From an uncultured bacterium (GTDB lineage: Bacteria; Patescibacteriota; Gracilibacteria; Absconditabacterales; Absconditicoccaceae): 41,472 nt of DNA. The position numbers and the translations under genes were made by a program. Positions 17,242-25,391 of this stretch are shown here, piece after piece. The first letter of the stretch is position 1, and each line of letters begins with the position of its first letter. The notes under the pieces are model-generated. The model saw nothing but the letters and a program-made list of their open reading frames with translations. It was not told the origin of the DNA and made no database searches. The DNA is taken from assembly GCA_947169045.1 (NCBI GenBank), contig CAMVOC010000002.1:81762-123233 (forward strand), given 5' to 3'.

Positions 17242-18417
17242 TTACTCAAGAACTTTAGTTACCACTCCAGCTCCTACAGTTCTACCTCCTTCACGGATAG
17301 CGAATCTCAAACTGTCTTCGAGAGCTACAGGGTAAATCAAATCAACGATAATTTTGGCATTATCACCAGGCATAATCATTTCTACACCAGGTGCTAATTC
17401 AATATTTCCAGTTACATCAGTAGTTCTGATGAAGAACTGAGGTCTATATCCTGCCATAAATGGAGTATGTCTTCCTCCTTCTTCCTTTTTCAATACATAC
17501 ACTTCAGCTTCAAACTTATGAGCAGTTTTTACAGAACCTGGTTTACAAAGAACCTGTCCTCTTTCGATAGAGTCTTTATCAACTCCTCTAAGCAAAAGTC
17601 CAACGTTCATACCAGCTTCAGCTTGATCAAATGCTTTATGGAACATCTCTACTCCAGTAACTACTGTTTTAGTAGGTTCAGCTCCAAGACCAAGAAGTTC
17701 AACTTCTTCGTTCATTTTAACGATTCCTCTTTCAATTCTTCCTGTTGCAACAGTTCCTCTACCTTTAATAGAGAAAACATCTTCTACAGGCATCAAGAAA
17801 GGTTTTGCTGAATCTCTTTCAGGAACAGGAATGTAAGTATCCAAAGCATTCAAAAGTTCCCAAATACATTTAGCAGCTCCTTCAGCATCAGTAGGATTTT
17901 CTACTGCTTTCAAAGCAGATCCTCTAATGATAGGACAATCTTTGTCATAGTGATGTTTAGCCAAAAGATCTCTAATTTCTTCCTCAACGAGATCGATCAT
18001 ATCAGGATCGTCTACCATATCACATTTGTTAAGGAATACAACGATCTTTGGAACATTTACCTGGAAAGCCAAAAGAACGTGTTCTCTTGTCTGAGGCATA
18101 GGTCCATCAGTAGCAGCAACTACAAGGATAGCTCCATCCATCTGAGCAGCTCCAACGATCATATTTTTTACGTAATCGGCATGTCCTGGACAATCAATAT
18201 GAGCATAGTGCCTAGTTTCTGTCTCATATTCCACGTGCCTTGTAGCAATAGTAATTCCTCTTGCCTTTTCTTCAGGCGCGTTGTCGATTTGATCATAAGC
18301 CGTAGCTTGTGCAAATCCTTGCGTAGCTGCAACCGTCGTAATTGCTGCTGTCAGTGTAGTCTTACCGTGATCAACGTGACCGATAGTACCTACATTAACA
18401 TGTGGTTTTGTTGCCAT
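17242..18417 (-). CDS. tuf: elongation factor Tu
   Basis: 391 residues. GTPase that carries aminoacyl-tRNA to the ribosome. G1 is [10 protein letters not shown]3 DCPGHADY, G4 NKCD, and the C-terminal barrel ends GVVTKVLE. The ATG at 18417 gives [18 protein letters not shown]. No TGA codon is used for any of its many glycines. First gene of the large ribosomal block; strong promoter and conserved structured leader upstream. Confidence 0.99.
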   Translation of the reverse strand: MATKPHVNVGTIGHVDHGKTTLTAAITTVAATQGFAQATAYDQIDNAPEEKARGITIATRHVEYETETRHYAHIDCPGHADYVKNMIVGAAQMDGAILVVAATDGPMPQTREHVLLAFQVNVPKIVVFLNKCDMVDDPDMIDLVEEEIRDLLAKHHYDKDCPIIRGSALKAVENPTDAEGAAKCIWELLNALDTYIPVPERDSAKPFLMPVEDVFSIKGRGTVATGRIERGIVKMNEEVELLGLGAEPTKTVVTGVEMFHKAFDQAEAGMNVGLLLRGVDKDSIERGQVLCKPGSVKTAHKFEAEVYVLKKEEGGRHTPFMAGYRPQFFIRTTDVTGNIELAPGVEMIMPGDNAKIIVDLIYPVALEDSLRFAIREGGRTVGAGVVTKVLE

Positions 18418-18575
18418 AGTTAATAAAAATAAGTAATAAAAAGAAATCTGATTTCCTGTCCTCGATAGCTTCCAAATCAATGAGCCATCAATCAACTGCG
18501 GAAATCAAGTTTATCACTAGCCACGTTTTCACAGATGAGAACTGGTTGTAGCGACAAACGTCTAAAGACTAGAAC
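18418..18575 (-). promoter_or_regulatory. long leader of the tuf-ribosomal operon with the conserved two-domain RNA
   Basis: Leader of about 158 bases. The element at 18572-18447 shares CTACAACCAGTTC, TGGCTAG and GGAAATCAGA with the rpmC leader. P1: CUAGUC pairs with GGCUAG, inner ACGUUU with AAACGU. P2: GAUUUCC pairs with GGAAAUC, inner GAUGGCU with AGCUAUC. The paired bases differ between the two leaders but pairing is kept, which supports a real RNA structure. It ends in the ATCAGATTTCTTTTTATTAC start-proximal element. Confidence 0.68.
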
Positions 18576-18581
18576 ACTATC

Positions 18582-18609
18582 ACTATACGAATCTCCTATG
18601 TAATTGCAA
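18582..18609 (-). promoter_or_regulatory. promoter of the tuf operon
   Basis: TTGCAA (18609-18604), 16-base spacer, TATAGT (18587-18582), preceded by the CTC seen at other -35 boxes here. Confidence 0.75.
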
Positions 18610-18663
18610 GAGATTTTGACAATTTTAAGTTAAAAAATGCCTTTTTTACAGTAATACACACTT

Positions 18664-18682
18664 TAGCAGATCATATCTGCTA
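18664..18682. repeat. perfect inverted repeat TAGCAGAT-CAT-ATCTGCTA
   Basis: Two 8-base arms with a 3-base centre, about 55 bases upstream of the tuf -35 box. No T-tract follows on either strand, so a protein-binding operator or enhancer-like site is more likely than a terminator. Confidence 0.55.
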
Positions 18683-18719
18683 TATTCACAGTTCAGCTTT
18701 TGCTTTTAAAGACTTTCTC

Positions 18720-18747
18720 TTGACTTTTTAGAAAAAATGAATATAAT
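18720..18747 (+). promoter_or_regulatory. near-consensus promoter facing no gene
   Basis: TTGACT, 16-base spacer, TATAAT, the best sigma-70-like match in this gap. It faces right, toward the end of the SLH gene on the other strand, and is followed 40-odd bases later by a terminator. Confidence 0.6.
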
Positions 18748-18753
18748 ACAGAA

Positions 18754-18812
18754 TACTAACAAAAGAAAACATATCAAAAACACGCTACCCTCCTTCCAAA
18801 AGGAGATTTTTT
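18754..18812 (+). ncRNA. candidate small RNA of about 58 nt
   Basis: Begins about 7 bases after a TATAAT box and ends at an intrinsic terminator, CTCCTT-CCAA-AAGGAG followed by ATTTTTT (18790-18812). The 35 bases before the hairpin are A-rich and unstructured. No gene follows on this strand. The hairpin arm AAGGAG resembles a Shine-Dalgarno sequence and CTCCTT its complement. Predicted from promoter and terminator only. Confidence 0.4.
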
Positions 18813-18817
18813 AAATA

Positions 18818-18856
18818 CAAAAAAACTCTCCATCCCGAAGGACAGAGAGTTTTTCT
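18818..18856. terminator. terminator of the SLH gene
   Basis: ACTCTC/GAGAGT arms extended by TGTCC and GGATG around a TTCG tetraloop (- strand sense), followed by a T-tract on the - strand. The + strand side also has TTTTT, so it can work both ways. Confidence 0.85.
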
Positions 18857-18876
18857 AGAGAAGAATTTAAACTAGA

Positions 18877-21800
18877 CTATTTACCAGCTAATCTAAAGTC
18901 TCCCCATTTGATAGGATCAGCATAAGTGCTGTCGATAGCGTAAGTAAATGTTCCATCTTCATCATCGATAGAATAATTCAATCCATCGAGAGTCATAGTC
19001 TTAGAAGCATTTACATTAAGCTTCAATTCAACTGGATCATCTCCCTTTGCAAGAGTAATAGCAGAGAAAGTTCCAGTTTGTTTAGTTCCTTCAGTAATAG
19101 TAACAACATTACCAGCGATAGAAGCACCAGCAACGTTAGTAGCTACTATACTATCAAGAGTAATTGGAGTATCATATCCGTTAGAGATTTGGATAATCAT
19201 CTCGTTCTTATCAGAATTTACGCTCTTTACAGTAATAGTAGGGATAACTTTTACGAAGAAGTATTTCAAGCTAAGAGCTCCTGTCTTAGTTGCAGATCCA
19301 TCAATATCGTAGCTATCAATGGTGATTGCCGTTCCTGTTGGAGCATCAGTAGGGATGCTAGCTTTAATCTCTACAGTGTGTTTTCCTTCTGCAGCGTAGA
19401 AGTTGAATCCTGTAAAGCTAAGTTTATTTCCTGTTGTAGGTGATATAGCAGCAATAGCCTGTACATCATCTCCATCAATAAACAACTTATGAGAAGTAGA
19501 TCCAGAGAATGCACCACTTAATACAAGACCGCTAAGTTCAGCAAATCCATTAGTAACATTAATGCTGAATGTTGCCAAAGTCTTGTTAGATCCAGCTATA
19601 GCGATAGTATTAGCGCTTCCAGCATTTGAAACATTAATACTTGCAGCAGGAGAAACTTGAAGATCTACAGTAGTAACTGTATTAGACTTCGTATCATTTC
19701 CATCTAATTTTCCATCTGCGTAGATATCGAGAGCGATCTTTCCTGCAGCAGCACCATTCGTAGCGTCAAGATATGCTTCAACTTTAACTTTCGTAGGAGT
19801 TTCTCCAATAGTTCCAAGACCTTGATTTACTTTACAAGAAGTAAATGCATTACCAAGACCTTCAGTTCCACAGCTATAACTCTTTCCATTAATGTATACA
19901 GTAAGAGCTAATTTAGTATTAGCATTCAATGTGTTGCTATTAGCAGCAATCACAATAGATCTTCCTGCAACATCTCCTTTCTTTGCAACCAAGTCTCCTT
20001 CGAATACAACTCTAGTAGCAGCGTCTCCAACAACTACTTTCTGAGCTGAAAGATTAGAAGTTTCAGTAAGAGAGAAAGTAGGAGTCTTTACATTAATTCT
20101 AGCTAACTTAATTACTCCAGCAATAGCTTGTCCTGGAGCAAGAACTTCTCCATTGTTAAGGAATTCAACATTAGATGCGAAAGAACCAGCAGTAATGTTA
20201 GAGAAAGCGATTGCATTTCCAACAGCATTAGTTTCAAGATCTACTAATACTCTAACAGATGCATCACGACTTACTGCGATTTCATCAATTGTCCAAATTC
20301 CTGGAGTTGATTCATCTAATCCATATCTAGAACCAGCTACTTCAATAGACATATTCTTAATAAGTGTATTACCAGCAGGAACGCTGATAGTAAGATCTTT
20401 CAACAATACAGGTTCTGCTACTTCGAGAACACCTTTTGCAACTACAACATCGTTAGATCCTGTACCTGCATCTATAGATGTAGCGAAAGAATTGTCGTTA
20501 ACAAATCTGATCTTTCCTCCTTCTATTGCATAAACAGAAGATTTAGCTCCAGCTACAGCATCGTTAGTAGTTCTAAACTTAGTTGCTTTTTCTTCAGCTA
20601 CAAGATCAGAAGTCTTTTTAAGTTCTAAGTTAACATAAGAAGGAATTCTCTCAAGAGAGTCGATCTCTCCCATAATAGTATAGGTAGCAGTTCTTCCTCC
20701 TGCGATCTCATCGTCATCCAAAGCAATAACCATAGTTTTTCCATCAAGAGTAACATGCTTTGAAACAACTTTTCCATCTCTATATACTTGAACATTGCTA
20801 AGCAATCCTTCAAGATCGAATCCAGAAGCATTGTTCAATACTACACTTCTTATTACGATTTCTTTGTCTTCTTTTCCAGTAGTGTCGTATACATTTTCGA
20901 TTTTGAATTCTCCAAATGTGTAAGTCTTCTGAGATCCAAGCTTATAAGTAGCATCATCACCGTTTACAGCAGTAAACTTAGCAACAGCTACTGTATAGTT
21001 TACAGTCTGGTAAGTAGTAGTCTCTCCTTCTACGCTAACATTTTTAGCTGTAGAGGAAGCATCAACAAGTTTGAAAGCAACTTGAGATCCTGCAGCAGCA
21101 CCATTAAGTTCTACTACGAGATCAAGAACTTCATTAGATTTTACTGTAAATCCTCTTGTGAAGTTAACAGTTACTTTTCCATCTGAAGAAACTTTTCCTT
21201 TAGAAGAGATAGCTTCACCATCTTTCTCGAATCGAACTCCAGAGATATCAGCTCTGCTAGAAAGTCCAACTCTCTCCAAAACTATAGAATTAATAGTGAT
21301 TGCTTCTGAAGCTTTAAGAGCTACTGAGTTGAATACAACAGTTCCTTTCATAGGAGCAGATTTAATCTGTGAAGAGTAATCAGCAACAGAAACTTTTAAG
21401 TCTCCAGCCTTTACTACAGTTGTATCTATCTCATCTGCATGTTCTTTACAGATTGCAGGACATTCAGAAGTTTCAAGAGCACATGCAAGAGCAACTAAAG
21501 GATCTTTACATTGAGAAAGTCCTCCAGCGATTACGTCTTCATTAGATTCAGCTCTCTGAAGCATAATCATTACATATCCTCTAACTTCTTTCGTGTTCTC
21601 AGCATCATCGATTTTAGTCATGATACCTGCATTTTTAAGTGCATTAAGGTGAGCTAGATAATAAGGAGTACCTCCATCATTTTCATCTCCTCGGATAGCT
21701 CTAGAAAGAACAGTACCGAATTCAGCACGAGATACAGTATCAAATGGACGGAAAGCAGAAATTCCTACTCCCATAAGACCCATTTGACAAGACTTAACGA

Positions 21801-22113
21801 TCCAGTCAGCTAAGTCTCCTTTTACTGAAGCCGTGTCAGTAAATGTACAAGACTTTGAAGTGTCTGGAGTTATTCCAAGAACAGATTCAGCCCATGCTCC
21901 AAGCATTTTAGCCATTTCAGCTCTGGTCATAGCACCAAACATGTTTGCATTTTCTATTGGGTACTGAGTAGTAACCCCAGCGCTATACGCGTATGCGTAT
22001 GCATCTTCCATTTCTTCTCCGAAAACAGTTGCACCGAGCACGTTTACAGGAAGAAGTGTTTGTGCTGCAAGAATCACTCCTGAAACTGCAGCGAACATCT
22101 TTTTTAAAGACAT
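18877..22113 (-). CDS. large secreted SLH-domain protein, probable S-layer or surface protein
   Basis: 1078 residues. A signal peptide of about 27 residues (MSLKKMFAAVSGVILAAQTL, then AxA-like) is followed by three SLH-type repeats (about residues 37-80, 89-150 and 153-192; AMTRAEMAKML and TVSRAEFGTVLSRAI are typical), which bind pyruvylated wall polysaccharide. The rest is a Thr/Ser/Val/Gly-rich series of beta-sandwich-like segments with few cysteines. A monocistronic gene with its own promoter, an 80-base leader and a strong terminator. None of its dozens of glycines uses TGA, as expected for a highly expressed gene. The csaB-like gene in this window could make its anchor. Confidence 0.88.
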   Translation of the reverse strand: MSLKKMFAAVSGVILAAQTLLPVNVLGATVFGEEMEDAYAYAYSAGVTTQYPIENANMFGAMTRAEMAKMLGAWAESVLGITPDTSKSCTFTDTASVKGDLADWIVKSCQMGLMGVGISAFRPFDTVSRAEFGTVLSRAIRGDENDGGTPYYLAHLNALKNAGIMTKIDDAENTKEVRGYVMIMLQRAESNEDVIAGGLSQCKDPLVALACALETSECPAICKEHADEIDTTVVKAGDLKVSVADYSSQIKSAPMKGTVVFNSVALKASEAITINSIVLERVGLSSRADISGVRFEKDGEAISSKGKVSSDGKVTVNFTRGFTVKSNEVLDLVVELNGAAAGSQVAFKLVDASSTAKNVSVEGETTTYQTVNYTVAVAKFTAVNGDDATYKLGSQKTYTFGEFKIENVYDTTGKEDKEIVIRSVVLNNASGFDLEGLLSNVQVYRDGKVVSKHVTLDGKTMVIALDDDEIAGGRTATYTIMGEIDSLERIPSYVNLELKKTSDLVAEEKATKFRTTNDAVAGAKSSVYAIEGGKIRFVNDNSFATSIDAGTGSNDVVVAKGVLEVAEPVLLKDLTISVPAGNTLIKNMSIEVAGSRYGLDESTPGIWTIDEIAVSRDASVRVLVDLETNAVGNAIAFSNITAGSFASNVEFLNNGEVLAPGQAIAGVIKLARINVKTPTFSLTETSNLSAQKVVVGDAATRVVFEGDLVAKKGDVAGRSIVIAANSNTLNANTKLALTVYINGKSYSCGTEGLGNAFTSCKVNQGLGTIGETPTKVKVEAYLDATNGAAAGKIALDIYADGKLDGNDTKSNTVTTVDLQVSPAASINVSNAGSANTIAIAGSNKTLATFSINVTNGFAELSGLVLSGAFSGSTSHKLFIDGDDVQAIAAISPTTGNKLSFTGFNFYAAEGKHTVEIKASIPTDAPTGTAITIDSYDIDGSATKTGALSLKYFFVKVIPTITVKSVNSDKNEMIIQISNGYDTPITLDSIVATNVAGASIAGNVVTITEGTKQTGTFSAITLAKGDDPVELKLNVNASKTMTLDGLNYSIDDEDGTFTYAIDSTYADPIKWGDFRLAGK

Positions 22114-22200
22114 GTGTGTAATAAAATAATGATATAAAAGTCACAAAATTCTGACCAAACAGGGCCGTCATTCTGTCTCCACAGAAATAGACTGTCGTCT

Positions 22201-22228
22201 AAGATAAGAATATTAGACACAAATGCAA
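22201..22228 (-). promoter_or_regulatory. promoter of the SLH gene
   Basis: TTGCAT (22228-22223), 16-base spacer, TATCTT (22206-22201), on the - strand. Confidence 0.6.
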
Positions 22229-22480
22229 GACTTTTTTGGACATTTTCTGACAGCGTTGACAACCATAGGTTATCAGCGGAGTTTTCCATAGCAATCTCAG
22301 CCAAATAGCATCATGAATGAGACAAAAGACCTTCGACAGCCCTCCATCACATCCAAAATGACAATCGTGTCATACAATTCTACCCAAACGATGCCCATAC
22401 AACCACGTTTACGACAAAAGCCGACAATCGTGACAAATTAAACGTTGACTTTTTAAAATTTAGACATATTTATCACAATT

Positions 22481-22513
22481 AAAAAAAGAAAACAGACATA
22501 AAAAGCTGTTTTC
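22481..22513 (-). terminator. terminator of the pilin/PilT locus
   Basis: Perfect 8-bp stem GAAAACAG/CTGTTTTC followed on the - strand by TTTTTTT, 33 bases after the last pilin-like gene. Confidence 0.85.
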
Positions 22514-22545
22514 AAACATAAGATCAAAAGCGTTAAAACGAAGGA

Positions 22546-22881
22546 TTAAAACGTCCCAGGTCCAAACAAATTTACCACAAGTTTCACCAACGAATACGAC
22601 AAGAAACAAATTGCAATTCCAACTGCAGAGCCTAGCATTCCTGTTTTCGTCTTATCAAAATCTTTACTATTTCCCCTCGCCATAACAAGCATCACTCCAT
22701 TATAAGCTAGGAAAATAAAGCACAAAAAACCAATAAAAAACCACAAATACCCATTAATAAACGAGATAATACTCCAAATATCAGATTGTCCCGTAACAAT
22801 CGTCGAAGGAATCTCAACATCCGCTTGTAATCCATCCTTAGGAACATGTAATTGAATTCCTGCAGTTAACAGCCTTATCAT
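22546..22881 (-). CDS. small two-helix membrane protein, T4SS-pilin (VirB2-like) type
   Basis: 111 residues. Start at MIRLLTAGIQLHVPKDGL, since an upstream in-frame ATG would overlap the gene before it. Two membrane helices (about residues 41-62 and 80-100) are joined by a short polar loop (ARGNSKDFDKTKTG). This layout, with the loop pattern G-N-x-K-x-x-x-K, matches the small pilin-like proteins common in CPR genomes and VirB2/TrbC pilins. Last gene of the pilT locus, 36 bases after a second protein of the same design. Family membership is inferred from architecture. Confidence 0.65.
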   Translation of the reverse strand: MIRLLTAGIQLHVPKDGLQADVEIPSTIVTGQSDIWSIISFINGYLWFFIGFLCFIFLAYNGVMLVMARGNSKDFDKTKTGMLGSAVGIAICFLSYSLVKLVVNLFGPGTF

Positions 22882-22916
22882 CTTTTTTATAAAAAGAAAT
22901 ATAAAGATACAAAACA

Positions 22917-23474
22917 CTAAAAACTCTCCCCTAGAGCATCCCATCCCTCCTTTGCATTAGCAGAAACCCCAGAAGTCGCTTCTTCCAGATCATTTCCCGC
23001 CGACTGAAACAGCGTAACAATAGAAATACTCATCAAAGCAACTAAAATTCCAATAACAAGATATAAAAGATTATCTCTAACATCATTAGGATCCTTACCT
23101 CCTCCAGATTTAACAATATAAAGGATACCATTATAAATGATCATCGTCACCGAGATTACAATGGTAAAAGTAAGAAAAAACCTGATAACTTCAGATAATA
23201 ACGGTCCTTTTTTATTCACTTCAACCATCTTTTTATGTTCTCATCCTAGACTAATCTCAATCTCCGAAGAGTTCCTAAAAATACGGTTTCAAACCGCTTC
23301 TGGAGTATTTCCTCGATCGACAATCGTACTAGCATTCTTTGCAGCACAAAACGCCTGTTGCATCAGTTCTCCATTATCACAAAAATCTGTTTCCTGAGCA
23401 TATTGCCCCTGAGAAACAGCCACAAAAGAACAAAAAAGAAAGTTGATTGCCAACAAAGATTTCTTGACCATCAC
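22917..23474 (-). CDS. secreted-then-membrane pilin-like protein
   Basis: 185 residues, visible only when two TGA codons (after NTPEAV and ISLG) are read as glycine; standard reading breaks it into a 61-residue and a 103-residue piece. A signal peptide (VKKSLLAINFLFCSFVAVSQG) leads into a short Cys-containing region (DFCDNGELMQQAFCAAKN). Two membrane helices then surround KSGGGKDPNDVRDN, the loop typical of VirB2-like pilins of CPR bacteria. It starts 2 bases after the preceding gene, so the genes are cotranslated. Role: probably pilus or secretion channel subunit; not proven. Confidence 0.68.
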
Positions 23475-23476
23475 GA

Positions 23477-23884
23477 TTAAATCTGACTAAGTAAAGCGTC
23501 TGCTTCTTGCTCTTCTTGTTGTTTGGAAGCAGTCTCTGCTGTTTTAAGAGCTTGTTGTTGTTTTTGATATTCAGGAGAAGAAAAAACTTTTTCATATTTT
23601 TGTTTAATTTGTTCTTGCTTTTCCTGATATTTTGCTTCAATTTCTGCAAGTTTTTCCTTTTCTTTAGTTAAAATCTCACGAAGTTTAGAAATCTGCTCTT
23701 CATTCATTAAAGGATATAAATCGAACCAGCTTTGTTTTTCTTTTTCATCTGCGATAGATTTAGATTCCAGCACAAGAACTACTAAATCAGCGTACTTTTG
23801 GAGAAATTCTTCAGGAATCGTAAACTTACTAGCAAAATCCAAAAGATACGGAGGAAGATGTTTAGCAAGAAGTTCTTTATTCAT
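23477..23884 (-). CDS. coiled-coil protein in the pilT locus, function unknown
   Basis: 135 residues, soluble. The second half (about residues 60-130) is Glu/Lys/Gln-rich with heptad-like spacing and predicted coiled coil. The first half contains LPPYLLDFASKFTIPEEFLQKY. No family recognised. It is placed between a small basic protein and the pilin-like gene, directly abutting the latter. Confidence 0.7.
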   Translation of the reverse strand: MNKELLAKHLPPYLLDFASKFTIPEEFLQKYADLVVLVLESKSIADEKEKQSWFDLYPLMNEEQISKLREILTKEKEKLAEIEAKYQEKQEQIKQKYEKVFSSPEYQKQQQALKTAETASKQQEEQEADALLSQI

Positions 23885-23964
23885 TGAGACATAAATAGAA
23901 AGATAAAAGAGGTGAGTTCATATCATACAAAATATTCATAGTCAAAGGAATAGATAGGAATGAG

Positions 23965-24144
23965 TTAGGTTCAAAGTGTCGCATCCAATAGTTTTTCCAA
24001 ATTCTGAGCTTCCTTTTGATGATATTTTTGAGCTTTTTCATGAATTAAATCAACTTTTTTCATATTTCTTCTCATTTCTTCAATTTCTCTCCTCGTCATC
24101 GGACGTTTACGTTGATTACCACCAAAGTATTGTTCATTACTCAT
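23965..24144 (-). CDS. small basic protein after pilT
   Basis: 59 residues, Arg/Lys/Glu-rich and helical (RREIEEMRRNMKKVDLIHEKAQKYHQKEAQNLEKLL in part). Start at MSNEQYFGG, 20 bases after the pilT stop. Reading the TGA at 23971-23973 as glycine adds only two residues before TAA. No family recognised. The next gene begins 80 bases further on. Confidence 0.55.
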
Positions 24145-24164
24145 CGTTACCGTCAACTTAAAGA

Positions 24165-25238
24165 TTAAAGGAATCTACTATTAATCAACTGATCTACTTC
24201 TTCCTGGCTAATAAGATCCCTTTCTTGAAGCTTTCTAGCATATTGTTTCGTAGAAACCATTCCGGTTTGACTAGAAGTCTCTATAATATTAGGAATCTGA
24301 TCAAGCGTTCTCTTTTTAAGGTTATTTCTCACTGCAGTATTATTCAACAACAGTTCAAATACCGCAATTCTTCCAAGTCCATCCTTTTTCTTTACCAAAG
24401 TTTGAGAAAGGATTCCAGACAAGGAATCTCCTAATCTATCCAAAATTCCAAGCTGCATATCAGAAGGAAAGAAAGAAAGAAATCTGTTAATACTTGAAGG
24501 AGCAGAATTAGTATGTAAGGTCGAGAACACCAAATGTCCAGTCTCCGCCAAATCAAGGACTGCTTCAGCAGTTTCCACATTTCTAATCTCTCCCACAAAA
24601 ATCACATCTGGATCTTCTCTCAGAGCAGATTTTATCGCATTACTAAATGACCACGTATCATGTCCAAGTTCCCTCTGAGAAATCAACGATTTTTTTGGTT
24701 TAAAAATATATTCAATAGGATCTTCAATACTAATAATATGATAAGGCTGACTTCTATTAATTTCTTCTAACATAGCAACGATGGTAGTCGATTTTCCAGC
24801 TCCTGTAGGCCCAGTCACCAAAAAAAGACCCTTCTTTGCCTGCAAAATATTATCTTTGATAGACTGAAGTTGTGTCTGAAACATAATATCTTCCAAATTT
24901 CTTGGTTCTAGATCAATTTTCCTCAATACAGCACCTAATTTCCCTGTTTTCAAGAATGCATTTACTCTATAAGGATTTCCTCCTTTTGAAAGGTAAGCAA
25001 AATCTGCTTCTTTATCCGCTAAGAATTTATCATACCTTTGAGGATTATTACGAAAAAGTTGTCTCAAAATAATTTCCATCTGCTCGTCAGAGACTTCTCC
25101 AAAGTCTTCATACCTAGTGAGCTCGCCATTGATTCTATAAGCGAGACGTTCTCAGGCAGACACATGCAGATCGGAAATGTTTGGATTCTTTGCAACAAGA
25201 GCAAACGTTTCCTCGATATCCAGTCAAAATTTGTGCAT
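24165..25238 (-). CDS. pilT: PilT-type twitching/retraction ATPase
   Basis: 357 residues, the usual PilT length. Hexameric ATPase that retracts type IV pili, powering twitching and DNA uptake. ATG 25238 with two TGA glycines restores the N-terminal domain, including SDLHVSA-G-ERLAYRINGEL, the PilT signature; standard reading would start 53 residues late. Walker A GPTGAGKS (residues 143-150), Walker B region DPDVIFVGEIR (209-219), His box HLVFSTLHTNSA (235-246). First gene of the pilus locus, with its own promoter. With comF it suggests competence or surface motility. Confidence 0.95.
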
Positions 25239-25268
25239 TGAGATTGAGGGTAAATAAAATGCTTCTCA

Positions 25269-25297
25269 ATTGTACTGAAAATAAACAAGTTTGTCAA
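25269..25297 (-). promoter_or_regulatory. promoter of the pilT locus
   Basis: TTGACA (25297-25292), 17-base spacer, TACAAT (25274-25269): an almost perfect sigma-70 promoter about 30 bases before the pilT ATG. Confidence 0.78.
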
Positions 25298-25391
25298 ATT
25301 CTGGGCGAGTTTATTTCTTGTTCTTGTATTTTAGTCATAAATCCATATCTTTTACAATGGATTTTTATCACATTTCTCCGTGTTCTCTCCC

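Larger units (their letters stand above)
18418..18876. other. 459-base intergenic region between tuf and the SLH gene
   Basis: From right to left it holds: the terminator of the SLH gene, a possible + strand small RNA with promoter and terminator, an 8-bp perfect inverted repeat (18664-18682), then the tuf promoter and structured leader. No protein gene is supported; a 25-codon + strand frame (18737-18814) overlaps the promoter and is not credible. Confidence 0.7.
22114..22545. other. 432-base intergenic region upstream of the SLH gene
   Basis: Contains the SLH promoter and leader (right of 22114), a direct repeat GACAATCGTG (22360-22369 and 22423-22432), the first copy lying in a palindrome ATGACA-ATCG-TGTCAT (22358-22373), a weak + strand promoter-like pair (TTGACT at 22445, TATTTA at 22467), and the terminator of the pilin locus. 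An 89-codon - strand frame open under table 25 covers the promoter and is not supported. Confidence 0.6.

Noticed and set aside
18737-18814. 25-codon + strand frame starting ATG AAT ATA
   Set aside because: The -10 box of the promoter lies inside it, so it would not be transcribed from that promoter.
22105-22371. 89-codon - strand frame open under table 25, upstream of and overlapping the SLH start
   Set aside because: It runs through the SLH promoter and leader and overlaps the SLH start. Treating TGA as sense makes chance frames longer, and the sequence resembles no protein.
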